DNA of 43,134 bases from a virus. Of the stretch, positions 38,176 through 43,134 are shown piece by piece (the first letter of the stretch is position 1; each line of letters opens with the position of its first letter). The notes beneath the pieces were generated by a model. It did no database searches, was not told the origin of the DNA, and worked only from the letters and a program-made list of their open reading frames with translations. The position numbers were made by a program, and so were the translations under genes. The stretch is taken from IMG/VR virus record IMGVR_UViG_3300037219_000061, positions 1-43,134 of that record. One strand, written 5' to 3'.

Positions 38176-38394
38176 ATGGACTGCGACTGCCCGATGAGCC
38201 TTCTCGACGGCATTGTCGGCTGGATACTGCTCATCGACAGGGCTGTCGGCCTCTGGCTGCCGACGATGGTGATCTGCATAACCTGGTGCCTCTTGCGCGA
38301 GCAACTGGAACGCTTGCGCTACTGGCTGACCAGGCCTGGTCAGGTGCGCACACCGGAATACCTGCGCAGGGAACATGACACGCTGCACGGCTGA
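38176..38394 (+). CDS. small membrane protein
   Basis: The 72-residue product has one long or two short hydrophobic segments (LLDGIVGWILLIDRAVGLWL and PTMVICITWCLLREQ) and a polar basic tail. GGAGGAG lies about 5 bases before ATG, a strong site. It follows the secreted coiled-coil gene by 15 bases, so the two may work as a pair at the envelope. The end overlaps the next gene by 20 bases. Confidence 0.55.
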   Translation: MDCDCPMSLLDGIVGWILLIDRAVGLWLPTMVICITWCLLREQLERLRYWLTRPGQVRTPEYLRREHDTLHG

Positions 38395-38662
38395 GGCCGC
38401 CCCGGGCGTCCTCCACGTCGTCAGGACCGAAACCCTCCTGTGGAGGCTCGAAGCCTTCGCCAACGTCCGAGCCGATTACAACAACCATAGGTTCACGCGA
38501 AAGCAGGTCGCCAAACTTCGTGAGATCGCCGCCCGCAAGCGCGCCAAACATGGCGAGGTGACGCAACTTGCCGAGCTGTGGGGTCGCAACTTGCGCGTCC
38601 TCTATACCTATCTCGGCTGGATCAGGCGAGGATGCGAGCCGCGATACTGGCGGCAGATATAG
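38375..38662 (+). CDS. hypothetical protein with HTH-like region
   Basis: A 95-residue basic protein. Residues about 38-80 (NHRFTRKQVAKLREIAARKR, HGEVTQLAELWGRNLRVLYT) could form a helix-turn-helix. It starts at ATG 38375 inside the previous gene's end. It is the last gene of the plus operon and converges on the ATPase gene with a 3-base gap; no terminator is visible there. Function unknown, possible DNA binding. Confidence 0.5.
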   Translation: MTRCTAEAAPGVLHVVRTETLLWRLEAFANVRADYNNHRFTRKQVAKLREIAARKRAKHGEVTQLAELWGRNLRVLYTYLGWIRRGCEPRYWRQI

Positions 38663-38665
38663 CGC

Positions 38666-39523
38666 CTAGCGCGCCCACCACGGCGGCGACACGTCGTCCG
38701 GCCTGACGTAAACCCCCTGCCGCCACTCCAGCGGCAGAGCCTTCAGCTTCGGCCCGTAATTGCTCTTCATGCCGGCAAGCTGAAGCCCGTCCTTGTCCTC
38801 GTGCAAATAGAGCCGCGAGCGCACCGAGTTGTTCCACGCGACCGAGCCGGATTCGCCGGTGCCCAGCGCCCGCCCGGTGTTGCTCGGGTGCTTGGTGAAG
38901 ATCACCACGCCTTGCAGCTTGATCGCCAGCCGCCGCAGCAGCGAGATGTAGGCCACCACGTCCAGCTCGACCAGCTGATTACCGCGAAACGTCTGCGTCG
39001 CCGTATCGACGATCACATACTGCGCCCCGAATTGGGCGGCACGCGCCCAAATCCGGTTGAAGAACTCAGTCGGCTTGGGCTTCCTCGTATAATTCTCGAA
39101 CTCCAGAAGCGTGTTGTCCTGGGCGACGCGCGGCAGCAGCAGCAAGTCCTCGTCCAGGTCGCCGAACTCGCAGCCGTAATGCCGGTTGATGTCCGCCTGG
39201 CGGCGCACCATCTCGGGCTCGTCATCCTCGCAGCCGAGGAACAGCACGCGTCCCGGCCGCACGTCGAGGCCGAGCCATTTGCGCCCACCGCCCCCGGGAG
39301 CTCCAATGGCGGCGACCGTCGCGAGCTGCTGAAGCAGCAGCGACTTGCCGATCCCGCCGTCACCCGAGACCATGCCGACGGTGCCCTTGGCAAAGCACCC
39401 CTCGACCATCCACTCGCGCCGCGGCGGCTCCTTCCCCTGCCACGAGGCGAGCGAAACCCCCCGCAGCTCGTCCCGCTCGAAACCGGCGTCAACCCGCCGT
39501 GGCGCCCCCCAAGGCCCCGCCAT
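38666..39523 (-). CDS. RepA/DnaB-like AAA ATPase (helicase family)
   Basis: The 285-residue protein has a RecA-fold: Walker A GDGGIGKSLL at about residue 54, FLGCEDDEPEMVRRQ, Walker B in YVIVDTATQTF at about residue 165, a sensor VVIFTKHPSNTG, and the GTGESGSVAWNNSVRSRLYL motif. This is the AAA_25/RSF1010 RepA-like group, hexameric helicase-type ATPases in small phages and plasmids. It probably acts in replication initiation as a helicase or loader. It lies in the operon with RusA and two small genes, 12 bases after the next upstream gene. Confidence 0.85.
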   Translation of the reverse strand: MAGPWGAPRRVDAGFERDELRGVSLASWQGKEPPRREWMVEGCFAKGTVGMVSGDGGIGKSLLLQQLATVAAIGAPGGGGRKWLGLDVRPGRVLFLGCEDDEPEMVRRQADINRHYGCEFGDLDEDLLLLPRVAQDNTLLEFENYTRKPKPTEFFNRIWARAAQFGAQYVIVDTATQTFRGNQLVELDVVAYISLLRRLAIKLQGVVIFTKHPSNTGRALGTGESGSVAWNNSVRSRLYLHEDKDGLQLAGMKSNYGPKLKALPLEWRQGVYVRPDDVSPPWWAR

Positions 39524-39535
39524 CGCAACCCCACC

Positions 39536-40144
39536 CTAAGTCGTGATCTTAGGCGTTCCGCTATGCGTTAGCAGCTTATAGAGTTCGTGCCGATGCGCCG
39601 AGTCCTCGGCAATCAGCCGGTCCACCAGCCGCAGCGCCCCGTAGCCCGAGGGGCGCAGCACGCAAACCCCCTCGCCGCCGGCCTTCAGCCAGCCATAAGG
39701 CGTCCTGTGCACCCGCAACGGCTCCTCCGGGTCGCCCACCTCGCCCAGCATCTCCGCGGCGCCCCAGCGCAGCGCCCAGCGCTCCGGCGTGTCCGGGTGC
39801 CAGGCAACCAAATCCTCGACGCCGTAGAGATAGCCCAGCCACGGATCATCCTCAGGCAGCGCGCCCGACCAGGCGATCTGACGCCAGCCCTCCATATCGA
39901 TCGACATAGCTGGCGTGACAAACGCCTGGACGCCGCCTTCGTGAGGCTGCCACAAGCCGCCGTCCGAACTGAGCATGATCCGAGCAACGCCAACGAGCGG
40001 AAGAACTTCCTCCGGGAGCCCCGATAGTCGTTCCGGGCTGCATTCCGCCATCGCCGCAATACTTCCCCGCCACTCGCGCAGCCCGCGATCGCCCGATTCG
40101 CGGAACCGACGATAGAGGTACACCCGCGCCTCGGCCGGCGTCAC
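39536..40144 (-). CDS. hypothetical replication-region protein
   Basis: The 202-residue product starts at GTG 40144 (GTGA overlap with the preceding stop). It reads TPAEARVYLYRRFRESGDRG, then a middle with WQPHEGGVQAFVTPAMSIDM, and a later part with DPWLGYLYGVEDLVAWHPDT and RVHRTPYGWLKAGGEGVCVL. It has the look of an enzyme-like alpha-beta domain, perhaps primase-associated by location beside a RepA-like helicase, but I see no firm motif. No Cys cluster. Confidence 0.5.
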   Translation of the reverse strand: MTPAEARVYLYRRFRESGDRGLREWRGSIAAMAECSPERLSGLPEEVLPLVGVARIMLSSDGGLWQPHEGGVQAFVTPAMSIDMEGWRQIAWSGALPEDDPWLGYLYGVEDLVAWHPDTPERWALRWGAAEMLGEVGDPEEPLRVHRTPYGWLKAGGEGVCVLRPSGYGALRLVDRLIAEDSAHRHELYKLLTHSGTPKITT

Positions 40145-40380
40145 GGCCGCAGCGCTTCGTAGGTCTGCGTGTCGTCGAGCAAGCCGTCGCTGCGCGGCTT
40201 GACCCAGCCGTTGCGGATCAGGACCTCCGCCGTCCGCCACGGCACCGCGCAGCCGTTCTGCAGCGAGTAGCGATGCAGCTTCTGGTCGCTGTCATAGGTC
40301 TTCATCAGCGGCGATTGCGCGATCCGCCGCAGCCACATCGTCTGCTCCGTCGTCGGCAGAGCCTTCTTCGCCTTCGCCAT
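40141..40380 (-). CDS. hypothetical small protein
   Basis: The 79-residue basic protein starts MAKAKKALPTTEQTMWLRRI; the helical middle and a Trp-rich short strand (RTAEVLIRNGWVKPRSDGLL) could form a winged-helix type fold. It starts 1 base after the RusA stop and overlaps the next gene. A DNA-binding role is suggested by the operon only. Confidence 0.5.
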   Translation of the reverse strand: MAKAKKALPTTEQTMWLRRIAQSPLMKTYDSDQKLHRYSLQNGCAVPWRTAEVLIRNGWVKPRSDGLLDDTQTYEALRP

Positions 40381-40381
40381 C

Positions 40382-40750
40382 TCATCCCTCCATCGCCCAG
40401 ATAGACACGACGCAAGCTTCGCCGAAGCCGGCGCGCACGATCCGCAAATCATCGATCAGGTTGTCGTCGGCAATGACCGACTGCGCCACGAGAAGGTCCA
40501 GCAGCGGCTTCAGCGCGTTGTCCACGTCGCGCCGCCGGTGCAAAGGCGCCTCGATCAGCACTCGCACCAAGCCAGCGATCGGCCCCACCTTCTGCAGCTT
40601 CACCGCCCAGCCGGCATCGTGCAGCCAGCGCCGGTAATCGGGCGATTTGCGGCGCGAGCGCAAGCCGTAGGACGGGAAAAGATTGTTGGCCGACGGCGGG
40701 ATCGGCGCCGTGAAGCGCCGCGCCGGAGCCTCACTCGGCCAGGACGGCAT
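40382..40750 (-). CDS. rusA: RusA-family Holliday junction resolvase
   Basis: The 122-residue protein matches RusA: IPPSANNLFPSYGLRSRRKS, the strand VLIEAPLHRRRDVDNALKPL with the D-x-D-N-x-x-K catalytic pattern, and SVIADDNLIDDLRIVRA with the third conserved Asp. RusA resolves Holliday junctions after recombination and replication. It fits with the YqaJ/ERF recombination pair. Start ATG 40750 lies 20 bases inside the upstream regulator gene; the frame is open upstream but is a shadow. Confidence 0.85.
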   Translation of the reverse strand: MPSWPSEAPARRFTAPIPPSANNLFPSYGLRSRRKSPDYRRWLHDAGWAVKLQKVGPIAGLVRVLIEAPLHRRRDVDNALKPLLDLLVAQSVIADDNLIDDLRIVRAGFGEACVVSIWAMEG

Positions 40751-41072
40751 CGTCCGCGACCTTGCGCCGCCAGGCCCGCGTCCGGCGCAGGCCCTCGATC
40801 TTCGTCGCCCGCACCGCATCCTCCGCCAAGGTGCCGACGCTGATCCCGGTAAAGCCCGAGACCTTGCCCAGCACCTCGCTATCCAGCCGCACCGTCGGGC
40901 GCGAGGCGGCGCCATACGCCTTCGGGGGGCGCAGTCCGCAGAGCTTGTAGGCGGTGAAGACGGCAACCCCCGCCAGCTCGGCAAAGTCCACCGGCGACAG
41001 CGAGTGCGCCGCCATGAACCGTCCCAGCTCGGTATCCGACGCCAAGAGGCGGCTGCGCAGATCGTCTCTCAT
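40731..41072 (-). CDS. putative regulator, possibly leaderless
   Basis: The 113-residue protein starts MRDDLRSRLLASDTELGRFM; residues about 25-45 (LSPVDFAELAGVAVFTAYKL) resemble a helix-turn-helix, and a second helical pair follows (LDSEVLGKVSGFTGISVGTL). It heads the minus-strand replication operon and its ATG lies about 7-8 bases after a candidate -10 box, so the mRNA would have almost no leader, as for lambda cI. It faces the recombination operon across the shared promoter region. A repressor or control protein is likely; it could also be a replication factor. Confidence 0.5.
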   Translation of the reverse strand: MRDDLRSRLLASDTELGRFMAAHSLSPVDFAELAGVAVFTAYKLCGLRPPKAYGAASRPTVRLDSEVLGKVSGFTGISVGTLAEDAVRATKIEGLRRTRAWRRKVADDAVLAE

Positions 41073-41079
41073 GGAGAGG

Positions 41080-41109
41080 CTTGTATCAAAAACCCTGCGT
41101 TCGTACAAT
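41080..41109. promoter_or_regulatory. overlapping divergent promoter pair
   Basis: Plus strand: TTGTAT (41081-41086), 17 bases, TACAAT (41104-41109), a good sigma-70 type promoter. Minus strand over the same DNA: TTGTAC (41108-41103), 17 bases, TACAAG (41085-41080). The two promoters share their boxes face to face, so only one can be used at a time. This is a switch-like layout between regulator/replication and recombination operons. Confidence 0.6.
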
Positions 41110-41136
41110 AGGGCTTGCGTGCCGCGGAGGATCGTG

Positions 41137-41152
41137 ATAACCCTTCATTCGC
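41137..41152 (+). promoter_or_regulatory. candidate operator, motif shared with 36397-36412
   Basis: ATAACCCTTCATTCGC differs from ATAACCCTTCGATCGC at two of 16 bases. Both lie within 35-50 bases upstream of the first gene of a plus-strand operon. It may bind a common repressor or activator. Confidence 0.45.
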
Positions 41153-41171
41153 AACACACATGGAGGCGGTG

Positions 41172-41363
41172 ATGGACGAAACCTACCTGGGCGATAGCGT
41201 CTATGCCGAGCATGACGGCTTCCACGTCTGGATATGGACCAACAACGGCATCGACCGCAGCCGGAAGATCGCCCTCGAGCCGGCCGTCCTGGATGCCTTG
41301 GCGGCGTACCGGGGCGAGCTTGTCGAGCGCCGCCGCGCGGCCTTGCTGGAGGGGCAGCCGTGA
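41172..41363 (+). CDS. conserved small phage protein of the recombination operon
   Basis: The 63-residue protein (MDETYLGDSVYAEHDGFHVW, later SRKIALEPAVLDALAAYRGE) belongs to a widely seen small phage protein type with the YLGDxVYAxxDG start and the IxLEP helix. These genes often lie near recombination genes; I know of no established function. GGAGG is five bases before ATG. A 12-codon frame (GTG 41134) just upstream ends in TGATG overlap with this start. The end overlaps the nuclease start by GTGA. Confidence 0.6.
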   Translation: MDETYLGDSVYAEHDGFHVWIWTNNGIDRSRKIALEPAVLDALAAYRGELVERRRAALLEGQP

Positions 41364-42241
41364 TCACCACCAGCCTCTCGCCCGAGGCGCTGGCGCAGCG
41401 TCGCCTCGGCATCGGCGGCAGCGATGCGCGGATTGTCGTGCATGGCGAGCCGGCTGAACGCTACGCGCTCTGGAAAGACAAGATCGGCGAGGCCAAACCA
41501 AAAAAGATCATGTCGGATTGGAATTATGCGCTGCGCATGGCGACGGAAACCCTTCAGCTCGACTGGTACGAGCACTGCAACCCAGGGGCCAGGGTCCACA
41601 ATCGCGGAAGCGTCCTTGTGAGCGAGGACTATCCGTTCATGCGCTGCACCCTGGACGGCGTTCTTAAGCCCACCAACGTTCCGATCAACGCCAAGCACGT
41701 CAGCCGGTGGACCAAGGAAGCGCGCGAGTGGTGCATCGAGCACTACACGCCGCAGGTCACGCACGAGGCCATCGTCTGCGAGGCGGATTACGGCCTCCTC
41801 TCGCTGCTTCACGGCGAGAAGGAGCCGGAGATTATCCGCATCGACGTGGACCCGATCTACGCCGAGCACCTGATCGCCCGCGAGCGCGATTTCTGGCGCC
41901 GCGTCGAGGAGCGGACACCGCCGGAGGACTGCGCCGAGCTGGACGCGCCGAAGACGGCGGTCAAGGTCGAGCGCCTGCGCCATCTGACGATCGACGGCGA
42001 GCCCGGTTCGCCCGCCTGGGTCGAGATGGTGAGGCGCAACCAGTGGGTGCCCGAGCTGGTGACGCTCTTCGGCGATTTCAGCCGGACCCACGCGGCCGCC
42101 GCGGTACATGCGATCACCCGCGAGAACATCAAGAAGCTGCTGCCCGACGACGTCGGCGAGGTCGAGCATGCGCTGGCGCGCGTCACCCGCAACCGCGCCG
42201 GCAGCGTGACGATCGCCCTGAAGGAGAAACCCGATGCCTGA
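41360..42241 (+). CDS. YqaJ-like viral recombinase/exonuclease
   Basis: The 293-residue protein starts at GTG 41360. It has the YqaJ entry RLGIGGSDARIVVHGEPAER, then the catalytic region YPFMRCTLDGVLKPTNVPINAKHV, and a later helix with THEAIVCEADYGLLSLL. In the family the Asp of the LDG motif and an E-x-K (or D-x-K) motif bind metal. Here the E-x-K place reads N-A-K, an unusual Asn. It should degrade one DNA strand to make substrate for ERF. Loss of acid would impair it unless another residue substitutes. Confidence 0.75.
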   Translation: MITTSLSPEALAQRRLGIGGSDARIVVHGEPAERYALWKDKIGEAKPKKIMSDWNYALRMATETLQLDWYEHCNPGARVHNRGSVLVSEDYPFMRCTLDGVLKPTNVPINAKHVSRWTKEAREWCIEHYTPQVTHEAIVCEADYGLLSLLHGEKEPEIIRIDVDPIYAEHLIARERDFWRRVEERTPPEDCAELDAPKTAVKVERLRHLTIDGEPGSPAWVEMVRRNQWVPELVTLFGDFSRTHAAAAVHAITRENIKKLLPDDVGEVEHALARVTRNRAGSVTIALKEKPDA

Positions 42242-42455
42242 GCCTCTTATGCGCCCGCTGCGGTCGAGCAACATCGCCGCCGCCGGCTATGACGACGAAA
42301 GCCGCACGCTCTTCGTCGAGTTCCTTTCCGGCTCGCTCTATGCCTATGACGGCGTGCCTCGCGAGGTTTACGACGATCTTTGCGGCGCCCCCTCGCCCGG
42401 CCGCTACTTCGCCTCGCGGGTCACGGGCGTCTACACCTATCGGCGGGAGGCTTGA
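42234..42455 (+). CDS. KTSC domain protein
   Basis: The 73-residue protein carries a full KTSC domain: SSNIAAAGYDDESRTLFVEF, SGSLYAYDGVPREVYDDLCG and SPGRYFASRVTGVYTYR. The fold is a small beta barrel linked to nucleic acid binding or to lysyl-tRNA-synthetase-like proteins, but its phage role is untested. AAGGAG lies seven bases before ATG 42234. It overlaps the nuclease end by 8 bases. Confidence 0.8.
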   Translation: MPEPLMRPLRSSNIAAAGYDDESRTLFVEFLSGSLYAYDGVPREVYDDLCGAPSPGRYFASRVTGVYTYRREA

Positions 42456-42464
42456 GATGACCGA
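42446..42464 (+). repeat. 19-base direct repeat, copy 1 (start of the Ala repeat gene)
   Basis: GGAGG, CTTGAG and ATGACCGA match the ERF start region (381-399) over all 19 bases. The binding site and start codon of two neighbouring genes are thus identical. Confidence 0.85.
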
Positions 42465-43134
42465 GATTTTGCCCATCGACGAACAAAAGCTTGCCCTCAT
42501 CGAGAGCTTCCATCTCGGCAGGGGGGGGCATTCATCCTTTGCCGTCGGGGCCTGCGCGCTGGAGTTGGTCAGCTATGTCGCGGGCGAGCCGTGGTCCGAT
42601 CATCCGGCGTGCGTCTGCCCGGTGCTGGGCGCGTTTTTCCGAGCCTGGAATGACGGGCTGCCGGACGACGAGCGAAACACGATCCTCAAGCCGTTTCTCC
42701 CGCGGCTGATCGGCACGAACGGCGGCCCCGCGCTTGCCGAGCGACGGGCGCTGATGGCGGCGGATTGGCTGATCCGCGTTCACACGCCCGCGTGGCTTCG
42801 TCTCGCAAAACTGGATGCGCACGCGGACGCGCTGTCCGCCCTACCCGAAATCACGGCGATGACCGCAATCCCATCCGTCCGAGGCCCTATAGAGGCGGCG
42901 AGACGCGATGCGGTAGCTGCCGGGGCTGCTGCCTGGGATGCTGCCTGGGCTGCTGCCGGGGCTGCTGCCCGGGATGCTGCCCGGGCTGCTGCCTGGGATG
43001 CTGCCCGGGCTGCTGCCGGGGCTGCTGCCTGGGATGCTGCCGGGGCTGCTGCCTGGGATGCTGCCTGGGATGCTGCCTGGGCTGCTGCCTGGGATGCTGC
43101 CTTGGCTGCTGCCGGGGCTGCTGCCCGGGATGCT
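42457..43134 (+). CDS. Ala-rich tetrapeptide-repeat phage protein, 5' part (runs off the window)
   Basis: 226 codons are present with no stop. Residues 1-150 form a conserved globular region of a widespread phage protein type: MTEILPIDEQKLALIESFHL, then VGACALELVSYVAGEPWSDH with PACVCPV (Cys pair), RAWNDGLPDDER and RALMAADWLIRVHTPAWLRL. Eighteen Ala-Ala-x-x units follow, up to the last base. The gene continues into 1-390 on the circle, but that copy has a different array. GGGAGG lies six bases before ATG. This family is broad in phages, and the role is unknown; the repeat should form a long helix or interaction surface. Confidence 0.85.
   Translation, partial: MTEILPIDEQKLALIESFHLGRGGHSSFAVGACALELVSYVAGEPWSDHPACVCPVLGAFFRAWNDGLPDDERNTILKPFLPRLIGTNGGPALAERRALMAADWLIRVHTPAWLRLAKLDAHADALSALPEITAMTAIPSVRGPIEAARRDAVAAGAAAWDAAWAAAGAAARDAARAAAWDAARAAAGAAAWDAAGAAAWDAAWDAAWAAAWDAALAAAGAAARDA
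42781..42907. repeat. 127-base terminal repeat, identical to bases 1-127
   Basis: All 127 bases match bases 1-127, and the first mismatch is at 42908 against 128. The repeat marks a circular or terminally redundant genome. Confidence 0.95.
42916..43131 (+). repeat. 12-base tandem array, allele 2 (AAxx repeat)
   Basis: Eighteen complete units, all with GCT GCC in the Ala positions. The variable codons follow the order G-A, W-D, W-A, G-A, R-D, R-A, W-D, R-A, G-A, W-D, G-A, W-D, W-D, W-A, W-D, L-A, G-A, R-D. The final WD-LA-GA units resemble the end of allele 1. The array is cut by the window end. Confidence 0.9.

Noticed and set aside
41134-41172. 12-codon leader peptide (GTG start) before the recombination operon
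   Set aside because: The Shine-Dalgarno spacing is only three bases and the peptide has no attenuator pattern; kept only as a remark.
42916-43134. Diversity-generating retroelement as the source of array variation
   Set aside because: No reverse transcriptase or template repeat is seen, and variation is in unit order and number, not in scattered adenine sites.
1-43134. Temperate lifestyle genes such as integrase or excisionase
   Set aside because: No tyrosine or serine recombinase motif was found on either strand.

Overview
This window looks like one nearly complete genome of a tailed, podovirus-like phage (class Caudoviricetes) of about 42.78 kb. The first 127 bases recur exactly at 42781-42907. 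Joining the ends restores one continuous gene, and the joined region forms a coherent recombination operon (YqaJ nuclease, KTSC protein, Ala-rich repeat protein, ERF annealing protein). The host is probably an alphaproteobacterium: the DNA is GC-rich, one gene encodes a GcrA-like regulator (a family of that class), and one promoter resembles the Caulobacter sigma-73 type. I see no integrase, no phage RNA polymerase and no DNA polymerase, so transcription and most DNA synthesis should rely on the host.

Layout on the circle. (1) Plus strand, 41172 through the junction to 3013: recombination and accessory genes (YqaJ, KTSC, hypervariable Ala repeat protein, ERF, Lar-like protein, two tiny membrane proteins, a beta-hydroxylase-like protein). 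(2) Minus strand, 34466 down to 2989: one long late unit. In transcription order it holds a cold shock protein, small membrane and secreted proteins, TerL, portal, scaffold, an N4-gp56-type capsid, an Acb2-like small protein, tail adaptor and nozzle, a large cluster of fibre and spike genes mixed with a TPR glycosyltransferase, holin and GH25 endolysin, a GNAT enzyme, ejection proteins and an ATP-grasp ligase. (3) Plus strand, 34657-38662: GcrA-like regulator, a 630-base non-coding stretch, a MazG-like protein and small genes. (4) Minus strand, 41072-38666: a likely regulator, RusA resolvase, a RepA/DnaB-like ATPase and small genes. Most neighbours overlap by 1 or 4 bases (TGATG, ATGA, GTGA), indicating tight translational coupling.

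Three signals stand out. First, the late fibre cluster (11259-20703) is rich in proteins with N-terminal Sec signal peptides or membrane anchors and cysteine pairs, next to a TPR glycosyltransferase. This is not what cytoplasmically assembled tail fibres should look like. Second, the Ala-rich gene carries a 12-base tandem array that differs between the two ends of the window, so it appears hypervariable. Third, regulatory DNA is concentrated at three divergent or intergenic places: an overlapping divergent promoter pair with an apparently leaderless regulator at 41072, an insulating hairpin at 34537-34569, and two non-coding gaps that share a hairpin motif. Smaller surprises are a 49-residue AT-rich membrane protein gene (7566-7715), a terminase gene that seems to start at CTG, and an Acb2-like anti-CBASS candidate.
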